Made by a program: the position numbers and the translations under genes. A DNA stretch of 64,000 nucleotides from Ktedonobacter robiniae (lineage in GTDB: Bacteria > Chloroflexota > Ktedonobacteria > Ktedonobacterales > Ktedonobacteraceae), in contig NZ_BNJG01000001.1 in NCBI RefSeq assembly GCF_016587375.1, forward strand, positions 4,160,001 to 4,224,000. The letters are read 5' to 3'. Below the pieces are notes generated by a model. That model made no database searches. It worked only from the letters and a program-made list of their open reading frames with translations, and was not told the origin of the DNA. Position 1 is the first letter of the stretch, and each line of letters begins with the position of its first letter. Shown one piece after another: positions 44,462 to 52,874 of this stretch.

Positions 44462-44617
44462 ATCACACATTTGAATCGCTGCCAGGACATACTACAGAAA
44501 TCTTATTAGCACAGCAGTTTAAAGCCGCCTCTGGTCTCAAGCGACTGCCATGATATGGGTAAGAGTAGGTGCCAGAATGAGGGTAAAATCGCAGACACGT
44601 TATCATATACAACGGGT

Positions 44618-44757
44618 GCTTACTTTTTCCGGAGTTACGCTGGAATCGCTTACTTTTTCCGGAGTTACAATGGAATATTCCGGAAATGAAACGAGCACTT
44701 TTGCCAACTTGCGCTCATTCCATTCCGGAGTCACGGTGGAATTCCCACTTTGTGATA
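44618..44757 (+). repeat. Repeat array B, copy 2
   Basis: GCTTACTTTTTCCGGAGTTA occurs at 44618 and 44648, exactly 30 bases apart, in units ending TGGAAT. A last unit follows GCTCATTCCATTCCGGAGTC (near 44722) ending GGTGGAATTCCC. It ends 12 bases before the peptidase E start, so any promoter of that gene lies in or upstream of the array. Confidence 0.8.
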
Positions 44758-44768
44758 CCATTTCCTTT

Positions 44769-45494
44769 ATGAAAAAGAAACATATTATTGCGGGGAGCGC
44801 AGGTTTTCTGAGACCTACACCTGCACGTCCAGAATTGGGGCCGGTCATGCGGTACATGCTTGACCTCACCGGTCAAAAGCGACCGAAGCTTTGCCTGCTC
44901 GCAACTGCGGGTGGTGACGATCCGGCTTGGATAAAGAATTTTTACGATGCCTGTAGCGGTCAGAACGTTGAACCAGGTCACTTGCAGCTGTTCCCTATGC
45001 CCAACCATACAGACATAGAGGACTATGTCTTGGGACAACACGCCATTTGGGTAGGTGGGGGTTCTGTCGTGAACCTTCTGGCTGTTTGGGAAGCGCATGG
45101 CCTGCATCGCATACTTCGACGTGCCTGGGAAGCAGGAGTGGTTCTCGGAGGAATTAGCGCCGGCGCCATCTGTTGGAGCGCAGGCGGAACAACCGACTCG
45201 TATGGTCCAGAGCTACGACCAGTCATAAATAAGCATCACTTGCTCCCATACTCTATGGGTGTCCACTACGACGGTGAGGAGCAACGCAGACCTTTATTCC
45301 AGGAATTAATCGGGAAAGGCGCACTACCTGAAGGCTATGCTACTGACAACGGGGTGGCCCTACATTTCGTGAATGAGAAGCTCTACAAGACCATATCACA
45401 AGAAGCGGGTAAAGGAGCTTACCACGTCTCCCTTTCTGAGCCTGGGCAAGTCATTGAAGACAGAATAGAACCTCAGCTTCTAACCGCTATGTAG
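44769..45494 (+). CDS. Peptidase E (S51 family)
   Basis: An S51-family serine peptidase, most like cyanophycinase/aspartyl dipeptidase. The nucleophile motif GGISAGAICW contains the catalytic Ser near residue 131, and AIWVGGGSVVNLLAVW is the preceding conserved loop. At 241 aa it is of normal length. The ATG at 44769 (MKKKHIIAGSAG) is chosen because the upstream frame lies in repeat array B and has no protein character. Relatives release Asp-X dipeptides or act on peptide fragments. Confidence 0.9.
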   Translation: MKKKHIIAGSAGFLRPTPARPELGPVMRYMLDLTGQKRPKLCLLATAGGDDPAWIKNFYDACSGQNVEPGHLQLFPMPNHTDIEDYVLGQHAIWVGGGSVVNLLAVWEAHGLHRILRRAWEAGVVLGGISAGAICWSAGGTTDSYGPELRPVINKHHLLPYSMGVHYDGEEQRRPLFQELIGKGALPEGYATDNGVALHFVNEKLYKTISQEAGKGAYHVSLSEPGQVIEDRIEPQLLTAM

Positions 45495-45748
45495 GTCATA
45501 GGCATAGTTTCTACTTACGAGAAATATGTAGATAACCTTCGCGCTTTTTACCAGTATCCATTGCGATAAAAATGGACGCTCATTGAATGTATACGTGTAA
45601 ATGTGCGAATGAAATGCAGCGGGATCTTGCTCATTATGTGCGGAAGCAAACAGTATGAAAACGCTCTGAGCATGATGAAAAGATCAACGAGGCGTGCACT
45701 GAGCAATATTCTCCCTTGTGGTGATGGGACGAGAAGGGATATACTCTG

Positions 45749-46174
45749 ATGAGAGACCCCATCACCACACTTTCAATGATGGAAAGGATTCTCATCGTGG
45801 CATTGACATCATCTGTTCGTGAGGGCTTCATTCCTTTTCGGGGATATCGTACATGGTATCGTCTCATTGGAGACTTCACTCCTACCGCAGAGGGCACTTT
45901 TCCTCTGCTCACCTTACATGGCGGCCCGGGAATACCGCATGATAGTCTTGAACCTCTTGAAGAGCTTGCGGAGACTGGCCGCCCGGTCATTTTCTACGAC
46001 CAGCTTGGCTGTGGTAACTCTGATTGCCCCGACGATCCTTTACTCTGGAAGGTGAACCTCTTTCTCGAAAAGATTACGGCTGTACGCCATCATCTGACGC
46101 TTGATCAGATCCATCTCTTTGGACACTCCTGGGGAGGAGCATTGGCTCTCGAACTCTCAAGCTACCTGATATGA
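45749..46174 (+). pseudogene. Proline iminopeptidase-like alpha/beta hydrolase, truncated
   Basis: The frame carries the N-terminal half of an S33-type hydrolase: LLTLHGGPGIPHDSLEPLEE, FYDQLGCGNSD and the nucleophile elbow FGHSWGGALALE. It stops at residue 141 of an expected 290-300, before the Asp and His of the triad, so it cannot be active. Directly after it lies the end of an S9 peptidase gene, so the break is a deletion or recombination joint. GTGGTGATGGG/CCCATCACCAC (45718-45768) can fold around its start codon. Confidence 0.8.
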
Positions 46175-46240
46175 GCTGAAAAGTCAACAGCAGGCAGTAA
46201 TCATCAAAATGGCGGAAGACCCCCTATCATGTGAGTCGGT

Positions 46241-46375
46241 GTCGTACGTGTCCCCGGTACCTGGCATGGTGATTCGTCCAAACCTGGGCAAGCCCTCGCC
46301 ATGTGGGAGCAAACTCTCGGTTGGTTTGAGCGTTACATCGAGATTCGCCCCGAAGAGTACGACAATCGCTCATAG
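46241..46375 (+). pseudogene. S9 peptidase C-terminal remnant
   Basis: Read from 46241, the frame gives VVRVPGTWHGDSSKPGQALA then MWEQTLGWFERYIEIRPEEY and a stop at 46373. This parallels the last 45 residues of the intact S9 peptidase just downstream (FVRVPGHWHIGAEKPAL to RYVDIRPEEYV). It includes the His position of the catalytic triad. It is the tail of a second, mostly deleted S9 gene. Confidence 0.8.
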
Positions 46376-46402
46376 TTCTCCGTACAGAAAGGACTTTTGC
46401 AT

Positions 46403-48511
46403 ATGGCCGATGTGATAGTGCCAACACGCAAACTAACGCACGATGACCTGTGGATCCTGCCGGAGATGGGACGCGTGGCGCTCTCGCCTGATGGTCGGAG
46501 CGTGGTCTTTAGCCTCGCGCTCAAGGACAAAGCCAGCAACGAAGTGCTGAGTGATATCTATTTGCTGCGTCTGGACGAGCATGGACAGGCTCTCAACGAA
46601 CCTGTGCGCCTGACACGCGGCGGGAAACAGAACAACTTTCCCGTATGGTCACCTGATAGCCAGCGCCTCCTCTTCACCTCCAATCGAGAGGGAGACAAGG
46701 CGCAACTCTGGCTTCTGGAGATGGGCGGAGGCGAAGCACGTAAGCTCACCAACTTCGCTCGCGGCATCAATGAAGTGGCGTGGTCACCCGATGGCAAATG
46801 GATCGCCCTGACATCCGCCGCCCTCAATTCCGATGAAGACGATGTGCTCACGGGACGCAAGATACTGGACGAGGCGGCAAAGAAGCGCCAGGACGAAGAG
46901 GAACGCTATCGCCAGCGTACCATCAAAAGCGTCTGGTATCGTCTGGATGGCCGTGGCATGCTTGAGAAGCGTATGCACGTCTTTGTCATGCCCGCGCCTC
47001 AACCCGGCGACGCGAGCGAACAGCTCGTGGACCCGCAACATATCAGGCGCCTGACCACGGGCGATTATGACCATTATGGCATTCGCTGGACTCCAGATAG
47101 CCGTGAGATCAGCCTGGTCACCAATCGCAATGAGGACTACGACCGCACCTGGGTTACCGATCTGTGGAACATAGATATCGAAACGGGCGAGATGCGTTGC
47201 CTCACCGATAGTTCGCTCCAGGTGCATAGCTGGTCCTGGTCCCCTGACGGCAGCCAGGCTGCGGTACTAGCCGCGCAGGATATGAATAAAGAGGGCATAA
47301 GCGTTATTCGGTTGCGCCTGATCGCACGTGAAGACAGCGAGATGCGCACGCTGCTCTCCGACCTGGATTATGATGTTGCACCAACCGTTGGCATGCGCCT
47401 GGGGTCTCCAACGCCCTACCAGCCACGCTGGAGCGAGGATGGCAAACGCGTGTACTTCGCCATCGCCGAGCATGGGCGCGTCAATCTGCATGCTGTTGAT
47501 GTTGAGCACAACACACAGATACCGCTGACCACAGGGGAACACGTCACCCATTACTTCGACCTCTTGCCGGGCGGTCACGGCATCATCTACGCGCAGAGCC
47601 AACCGACACACCCGTGGGAGCTTTACCGTCTGGAACTACGCGATGGGCAGCCCAGTGAGGAGCACAGGTTAACGCATCTCTACGATACGCTATTAGCCCC
47701 CGTCACGCTTAGCGAACCGGAACGCATCACCTATGAAAGCTCGGGAGGCGAGCAGGTCGAAGGCTGGTTGCTTCGACCGATTGGGTATAAAGAAGGGACG
47801 CGTTATCCCCTCTTCTTGCATATCCACGGCGGGCCACAGTCAGCCTTTGGCGCTGGCATGGACCCCTTCTTGCAGTATTGCGCGGCGCAGGGCTTCGCCG
47901 TCTTCTACTGCAATCCCCATGGCAGCACAACCTACGGCGAGGCTTTTGTGCGCCAGGTAGAGGGCGATTGGGGTGGCTGGGATTATCAGGACATCATGCG
48001 TGGTGTAGACGAGTGCATCACACGTGGTATAGCCGATCCCGAACGCCTAGTTGTCTCAGGCTACAGCTATGGCGGCTACATGACCATGCGCATTATTGGG
48101 CAGACGGACCGCTTCAAGGCGGCGGTCCCAATGGCGGGCGTCTCCAACCTGGCAAGCTTCGTGGGAACCTCCGATATCGGCTTCTGGATGGCTTTCCAAT
48201 CAAAAGGGTATCCATGGGACGCGGAACGCACTGCATATTATCACGACCGCTCACCTCTTACACACGCCGGAAAGGTCACAACGCCTACACGCATCTATCA
48301 TCCAGAGAACGACCTGCGCTGTCCTATCAGCCAGTCGGAAGAGTTCTATATCGCGCTCAAGCTCATGGGCAAGGTTCCCGTCGAGTTCGTGCGTGTTCCC
48401 GGTCACTGGCATATAGGCGCGGAGAAACCCGCTCTGATGCTGGAACGCTGGGAAATTATGCTCGACTGGTTCCGCCGGTACGTCGACATCCGTCCGGAAG
48501 AGTACGTATAA
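46403..48511 (+). CDS. S9-family serine peptidase (acylaminoacyl-peptidase-like)
   Basis: A two-domain prolyl-oligopeptidase-family enzyme of about 702 aa. The N-terminal beta-propeller contains repeated Trp-Ser-Pro-Asp motifs (VWSPDSQRLLF, AWSPDGKWIAL, RWTPDSREISL, SWSPDGSQAAV). The C-terminal alpha/beta hydrolase has HIHGGPQSAFG as oxyanion loop, VVSGYSYGGYMTMRI with the catalytic Ser, and RVPGHWHIG with the catalytic His. It is expected to cut short peptides in the cytoplasm. ATG 46403 follows AAAGGAC. A relic of a related gene lies immediately upstream. Confidence 0.93.
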   Translation: MADVIVPTRKLTHDDLWILPEMGRVALSPDGRSVVFSLALKDKASNEVLSDIYLLRLDEHGQALNEPVRLTRGGKQNNFPVWSPDSQRLLFTSNREGDKAQLWLLEMGGGEARKLTNFARGINEVAWSPDGKWIALTSAALNSDEDDVLTGRKILDEAAKKRQDEEERYRQRTIKSVWYRLDGRGMLEKRMHVFVMPAPQPGDASEQLVDPQHIRRLTTGDYDHYGIRWTPDSREISLVTNRNEDYDRTWVTDLWNIDIETGEMRCLTDSSLQVHSWSWSPDGSQAAVLAAQDMNKEGISVIRLRLIAREDSEMRTLLSDLDYDVAPTVGMRLGSPTPYQPRWSEDGKRVYFAIAEHGRVNLHAVDVEHNTQIPLTTGEHVTHYFDLLPGGHGIIYAQSQPTHPWELYRLELRDGQPSEEHRLTHLYDTLLAPVTLSEPERITYESSGGEQVEGWLLRPIGYKEGTRYPLFLHIHGGPQSAFGAGMDPFLQYCAAQGFAVFYCNPHGSTTYGEAFVRQVEGDWGGWDYQDIMRGVDECITRGIADPERLVVSGYSYGGYMTMRIIGQTDRFKAAVPMAGVSNLASFVGTSDIGFWMAFQSKGYPWDAERTAYYHDRSPLTHAGKVTTPTRIYHPENDLRCPISQSEEFYIALKLMGKVPVEFVRVPGHWHIGAEKPALMLERWEIMLDWFRRYVDIRPEEYV

Positions 48512-48519
48512 GCACAATG

Positions 48520-48553
48520 CTCGTCACCTGCTCTACTGAGAGCAGGTGACGAG
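48520..48553 (+). terminator. 15-bp perfect hairpin after the S9 peptidase gene
   Basis: CTCGTCACCTGCTCT (48520-48534) pairs exactly with 48539-48553 around ACTG, 8 bases past the stop codon. No T-run follows. Confidence 0.85.
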
Positions 48554-48624
48554 ACCATGCAAAGCGTCACACGATATCATAATCCCATAATTTACAGCTC
48601 ACGTTTGAGGCGATGCAAGAATGT

Positions 48625-48668
48625 CAGGGCTGCTTCCTTACGGCTGTGCTGCAAAAATAACAGCCCTG
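48625..48668. repeat. Mini inverted repeat with ISAs1-like termini
   Basis: A 44-base segment begins CAGGGCTG and ends CAGCCCTG, the same tips as ISAs1-family ends (the full IS next door begins CAGGGCTTTCC). It may be an internally deleted relic of an ISAs1-type element. The complete IS is inserted immediately to its right. Confidence 0.5.
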
Positions 48669-48677
48669 GGGGCGATG

Positions 48678-50013
48678 CAGGGCTTTCCAATTCTCAAAAG
48701 GGTGATGAAAAAGAAGAGTTTTCCTTGTAGAATACGAAAACCAAATCATCTCTCAAGGAAAACTCTGCATGGACTATACCACATTGACGCTTTCAACACG
48801 AGCGAAACATCCCCCAGAAATGGTTCTCGCAGCTTCGCTGTACCACACCTTGCAAGCCCTCTCAGACAAGAGACGCAAACAAGGAAAACGCTACGAATTG
48901 GCTCTGGTCCTTTCTCTGATTGTGCTCGCCAAGCTCGCAGGGCAACAGACACTCAGTGGAGCCACCGATTGGATTCGTCATCATGGCGTGCCTTTGGCAC
49001 AGCGCTTTGGACTTCGTCGCCAGCAAATGCCATGCCAGATGACCTATTGCAATGTCCTGGCGATGGTAGACAGCAAGCATCTCGACGAGCTTCTTTCGGC
49101 ATTTTTCATCCGTTGGGAAGCTCAGGCTCGATGTGGGGAGCAATCCAGTCGCCTCCTCATTCCAAGCCTACAGACCAATCACGCTCATGTCGCTGTTGAT
49201 GGCAAAGCTCTACGGGCGACGAGCAACGAGGTCCATCCGGTTCACCAACTCAGTTGCTATGAAGTGGCGACTGGCATCGTGCTTTGGCATTGCAATGTGC
49301 AGGAGAAGGAAAATGAGATCAGTGCCCTCAAGCCCTTGTTGGCGCCATCATGGGTCAGTGGACGCATTTTGACCCTCGACGCTCTGCATACGCAACGCGA
49401 CCTCTGTGCGCAGATCCATCGCTTGAGAGGAGACTATCTCCTCATTGCCAAGGACAATCAGCCCACCCTCCAAGAGGATATTGCTGATTTGTTTGAGGAC
49501 GCTTTCCCTGATCGGCGGCGCTGGAAGCAGGCAGAGACCTGGGACAAAGGACATGGACGATTGGAACATCGCCAGCTTCTCTCTAGCCCTGATCTCAACG
49601 ATTGGTTTCGCAAGGACTGGGAAGGCATCGAGCAAGTCTTTCGCCTCGAACGAACGACGCGCATCCTGAAAACGGGAAAGCTTCGCCACGAAGTGGTCTA
49701 TGGGCTCAGCAGTCTCTCGATGAGCAAGGCTCCTCCCCAACGCATGCTCCAACTCGCCAGAGACCACTGGGCCATCGAAAATCGGCTGCATCATCGGCGA
49801 GATGTCACTTTGGGGGAAGATCGCTGTCAAACCCGTACAGGATCCGTTCCCAGTTTGCTTGCTCAGCTCAATAGCGCCGTATTGAGTCTGATGGATCGCC
49901 TTGGCGTTCGCAATGTTGCTCGCCAGATGCGCTACTTGAACGCCCATGTTGATCAGGCTCTTGATCTTATCCTCCTTGGTCAATGTTCTGTTTATTAGAA
50001 TTGGAAAGCCCTG
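48678..50013 (+). mobile_element. Complete ISAs1-family insertion sequence
   Basis: The 1336-base element is bounded by 17-bp perfect inverted repeats: CAGGGCTTTCCAATTCT (48678-48694) and its complement (49997-50013). The sequence GGGGGCGATG flanks it on both sides (48668-48677 and 50014-50023), a 10-bp target duplication as expected for this family. The ends start with CAGGGCT as in ISAs1. With an intact transposase and undamaged ends it appears recently inserted and potentially active. Confidence 0.95.
48769..49998 (+). CDS. ISAs1-family transposase
   Basis: A DDE transposase of 409 aa. The N-terminal DBD_Tnp region has LQALSDKRRKQGKRYELALV and LSLIVLAKLAGQQTLSGATDW. The catalytic domain contains HVAVDGKALRATSN (first Asp), ILTLDALHTQRDL (second Asp) and RDHWAIENRLHHRRDVTLGED with the catalytic Glu. 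The stop codon overlaps the right inverted repeat of the IS. The frame is intact. Promoter sequences lie in the 90 bases after the left end. Confidence 0.95.
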   Translation: MDYTTLTLSTRAKHPPEMVLAASLYHTLQALSDKRRKQGKRYELALVLSLIVLAKLAGQQTLSGATDWIRHHGVPLAQRFGLRRQQMPCQMTYCNVLAMVDSKHLDELLSAFFIRWEAQARCGEQSSRLLIPSLQTNHAHVAVDGKALRATSNEVHPVHQLSCYEVATGIVLWHCNVQEKENEISALKPLLAPSWVSGRILTLDALHTQRDLCAQIHRLRGDYLLIAKDNQPTLQEDIADLFEDAFPDRRRWKQAETWDKGHGRLEHRQLLSSPDLNDWFRKDWEGIEQVFRLERTTRILKTGKLRHEVVYGLSSLSMSKAPPQRMLQLARDHWAIENRLHHRRDVTLGEDRCQTRTGSVPSLLAQLNSAVLSLMDRLGVRNVARQMRYLNAHVDQALDLILLGQCSVY

Positions 50014-50031
50014 GGGGGCGATGCTTCAGGC

Positions 50032-50060
50032 TTGAACACTATCTGATCCTTGTGTTACAC
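50032..50060 (+). promoter_or_regulatory. Possible promoter of the aminotransferase-led cluster
   Basis: TTGAAC (50032-50037) and TTACAC (50055-50060) are 17 bases apart, 45 bases before the aminotransferase start. The -10 is weak. It lies just outside the right end and target duplication of the IS, so the insertion did not destroy it but removed any upstream operator by 1.3 kb. Confidence 0.4.
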
Positions 50061-50105
50061 TTTTCCTGAATCGGTATATTTTCTCGCAGGAAGGTTACAA
50101 ATAAC

Positions 50106-51509
50106 ATGGACCAACACACTCCCCTGCAAGCGACCGCTACCAGCCAGCGCTTCGAGTTCAGCGCGCCACTGGAGTTGGCGGAGGCCAGACGCGATATGGT
50201 TTCGTCGCCGACGCTGGCGATAAATGAGGCGGTGTCCAGGCGGCGAGCGGAGGGCAAGGAGACGCTGCATCTGGGCTTTGGCGAAGCGATATTTCCTCTG
50301 CACCCAGCGCTGCGCCAGGCGTTGGCGGAGGCGATTGAGAGTACAGGCTATGCGCCGGTGGCAGGGGTGTTGAAATTGCGCCAGGCTATCGCGGGCTATA
50401 TGGAACGCACGCGTGGCATAAGCTGCAGCGCGGAACAGGTGGTTGTGGGACCGGGGAGCAAACCCTTGCTCTACGCGCTGCTTCAGGTGCTGGAAGGGGA
50501 TGTGCTCGTACCGCGACCGTCGTGGGTGAGCTATGGTCCGCAGATCAGGCTCGCCGGGTGGCAGGTGGTCCCGGTCGCGACCGATCCTGCGGACCACCAC
50601 CGTCTCACCCCGGAGGCGCTGAGCGATGCTGTGACCGCCGCCCACGCGTCAGGAGCGAAGCCGCGTGTGCTGATCGTGAATTCGCCCAGCAACCCGACGG
50701 GTGGGATGCTGGCAGAAGAGGATGTTGCCGTACTGGGAGCCTGGGCGCGCGCGCATGGTATTACCATCATCAGCGACGAGATCTATGCCGAGCTGGCCCA
50801 TGGCTGGCGGCCTCATGTTTCGCCTGCGCGTTTCTATCCGGAGGGCAGCATTATCACCGGGGGACTTTCAAAAGCGTTCTCCGCCGGAGGCTGGCGGCTC
50901 GGCTACGCTATACTGCCCGCCGGCGAGCGCGGCGCGCAACTTGGCAAGGCTCTGCGCGCGCTGGCTAGCGAGATCTGGTCCGCCGCGGCCACACCGATCG
51001 AAAAAGCAGCCATCGTGGCCTTCACCCCCAACACGGACCTGGAGACCTACGTGCGGCGCTCGGCGCGTATTCATGGCTATGTCACCCACGCGCTGTATCA
51101 GACGCTGATTGAACTGGGCGTCGCGTGTCCCAAACCGGCTGCCGGGTTCTATCTCTATCCCGACTTTGCCCCCTGGCGCGGCGCGCTGGTTAATCTGGGG
51201 GTCACAACCGGCCAGCAACTGGCGCAGTACCTGCTCGATGAATGGGCTATCGCGACTCTGCCCGGTGTGGCCTTCGGCGAGGAACCGGACGCGCTTCGCC
51301 TGCGATTGTCCACCAGCCATCTCAGCATCGTATCCACTGGCTCAGCGCCGAAGGAACAGGCAGCGGAACTCTGGCAACTGCTCGCTCAGGCTGATGCTCT
51401 GCCCGTTCCGGGAGAGGTGGGCCAGCCGGTCGGGCCTGATCTGCCGGAGTTGGCGAAGGCGCAACTGCGCTGGAGAGAAGTGATCGGATATTTCAACAGT
51501 CTGGCGTAG
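50106..51509 (+). CDS. Class I/II PLP-dependent aminotransferase
   Basis: An aspartate-aminotransferase-fold enzyme of 467 aa. NSPSNPTGGMLAEEDV holds the Asn that contacts PLP, ISDEIYAELAHG the Asp and Tyr, and GGLSKAFSAGGWRLGY the Schiff-base lysine; the C-terminal LRLRLSTSHLSI provides the substrate carboxylate Arg. It heads the metabolic cluster and probably supplies or removes the amino group of the pathway substrate. AGGAAGG precedes the start. A hairpin follows the stop, so downstream expression may be reduced. Confidence 0.92.
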   Translation: MDQHTPLQATATSQRFEFSAPLELAEARRDMVSSPTLAINEAVSRRRAEGKETLHLGFGEAIFPLHPALRQALAEAIESTGYAPVAGVLKLRQAIAGYMERTRGISCSAEQVVVGPGSKPLLYALLQVLEGDVLVPRPSWVSYGPQIRLAGWQVVPVATDPADHHRLTPEALSDAVTAAHASGAKPRVLIVNSPSNPTGGMLAEEDVAVLGAWARAHGITIISDEIYAELAHGWRPHVSPARFYPEGSIITGGLSKAFSAGGWRLGYAILPAGERGAQLGKALRALASEIWSAAATPIEKAAIVAFTPNTDLETYVRRSARIHGYVTHALYQTLIELGVACPKPAAGFYLYPDFAPWRGALVNLGVTTGQQLAQYLLDEWAIATLPGVAFGEEPDALRLRLSTSHLSIVSTGSAPKEQAAELWQLLAQADALPVPGEVGQPVGPDLPELAKAQLRWREVIGYFNSLA

Positions 51510-51536
51510 TCCAGAAATAGCGATGAAATGCTCGGC

Positions 51537-51577
51537 GAGAGTGGCTCCTGATTTATACACAACCAGGAGCCACTCTC
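51537..51577 (+). terminator. 14-bp hairpin between aminotransferase and RraA-like gene
   Basis: GAGAGTGGCTCCTG (51537-51550) pairs exactly with 51564-51577 around a 13-base loop. There is no T-run. It may end the aminotransferase message or tune expression of the following gene. Confidence 0.75.
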
Positions 51578-51600
51578 TATACAGGATAATGGAGAGAACT

Positions 51601-52172
51601 ATGGATGAGTTTCCCACGTGGCTCACAGCTACGCTCGCGTCCGACGCGACTGAAGGACAGGGTGTTCTTCCAAACACTATTCTTCCCCTGCAATCTGCCT
51701 TATGCGTTGTTGGTCCGGCCCGCGTGGTGCTGATAAGTCAGGACGACAATCTGGCGGTGCGTAAAGTGCTGGAAGTACCGCCTGCGCCGGGTTCTGTGCT
51801 GGTTGTCGCGGGAGGGAGTACATCGCGAGCCGCAACTATTGGCAGCTTGATGGCGCTCGAAATGCAGAATGCGGGAATCGCCGGGCTTGTGACGGATGGC
51901 TTGGTTCGGGACTCGCGGGAAATCCGCGAGTCAGGGTTTGGTGTATGGTGCCGGGGCGTGACTCCCATGGCTCCTCATTGGGTTGGACCGGCCTATATCG
52001 GCGGCTCGATCTCTCTTGGGGCACAATCATCCAGGACGGCGACCTGGTCATTGCCGATGATGACGGTGTGGTGATCTGGCCGCAAGAGCGCATCGGTGAA
52101 TTGCTGATCAAGGCCGAAGCCAGGCTTCAGCAAGACCATGCGCGGTTGGCGCAACTGCTAGAGAAAAAATGA
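51601..52172 (+). pseudogene. RraA-like aldolase/regulator family protein, frameshifted
   Basis: An RraA/HMG-aldolase-family protein of about 190 aa if read through one frameshift. LCVVGPARVVLISQDDNL, VLVVAGGSTSRAATIGSLMA and GIAGLVTDGLVRDSREI form the conserved core with the GxxxG and D-G-x-x-R-D segments. After GGSISLG the frame breaks near 52018-52022; one more G in CTTGGGGCAC restores GGTIIQDGDLVIADDDGVVI and the C-terminal helix. Members cleave 4-hydroxy-4-methyl-2-oxoglutarate or oxaloacetate. The break may be an assembly error. GGAGAG precedes the start. Confidence 0.85.
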
Positions 52173-52874
52173 ACTGATCCGCACTTGTTTCTTTCCCTCG
52201 AACTGGCCCACAGAGATGTCCCGCGCGACGTTTGAGAAGCCCTGCGCAACGCAAGCCTGGCATTGACAACAAGGCGAGCTTATGATATATTTTTTGCATG
52301 CATCTGATATATCACGTAGGCCGATAGGATATATCTCTACGGAAAGTGACTTCAAGGATGAGGAGCAGCCTGTGCAACTAGCTTAGGCCCGCAGCGCTTT
52401 TCGCCACGCTGATCCTACTCCCTTCTCCTATGAGAGCGTCGTCTGCTCTCTTGCCTATACTGTTGTACATTTTGTCAGGGGGCGAATTCGCTTTGGCGAA
52501 CAGCTAGAGCGCTATTTCTCTCACCAAGGAGGAAAAGAGGAACCCTGTACAATACCCACCGTCGAGAGCATAGAGATGATTGCCGCAAAGTTCCACTCAC
52601 GCCCGCTAGGGTGTCATAGGAACCACTTCCATAGTGCTTCGTTGATGGATAAGTAGCGCAATATGTGAACATATGATACGTTTCGGGAGTGCCCTTAACA
52701 TAGGTATGTTTATAACAACCTGATGTGCCATAAATTGGCATATTGGTTTCGTTATAGAAAACTCAGTTGCATGCCTGGCTCGTGTTTGAGACAAGAGAGG
52801 CAGGCATACAGCCGAGTCGATGTCAGGTCGTACATATGATTGGTTGTCTCACTTAAATCGATTGTCTTCGATCG
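52173..52874. other. 700-base gap inside the metabolic cluster
   Basis: No gene is recognised between the RraA-like gene and the permease. Three GATATAT motifs occur near 52280, 52305 and 52328, possibly regulatory. A stretch at 52390-52560 reads with some protein character (YESVVCSLAYTVVHFVRG) and may be an old gene remnant. The permease promoter should lie in the right-hand part. Confidence 0.35.

Noticed and set aside
45718..45768. Hairpin over the start of the truncated hydrolase as an RNA thermometer or riboswitch
   Set aside because: The 11-bp stem is simple and the gene is non-functional, so a regulatory role cannot be supported.
52390..52560. Possible integrase or transposase remnant in the cluster gap
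   Set aside because: The protein-like stretch is short, matches no motif I can name and is interrupted; reported only as a gap comment.
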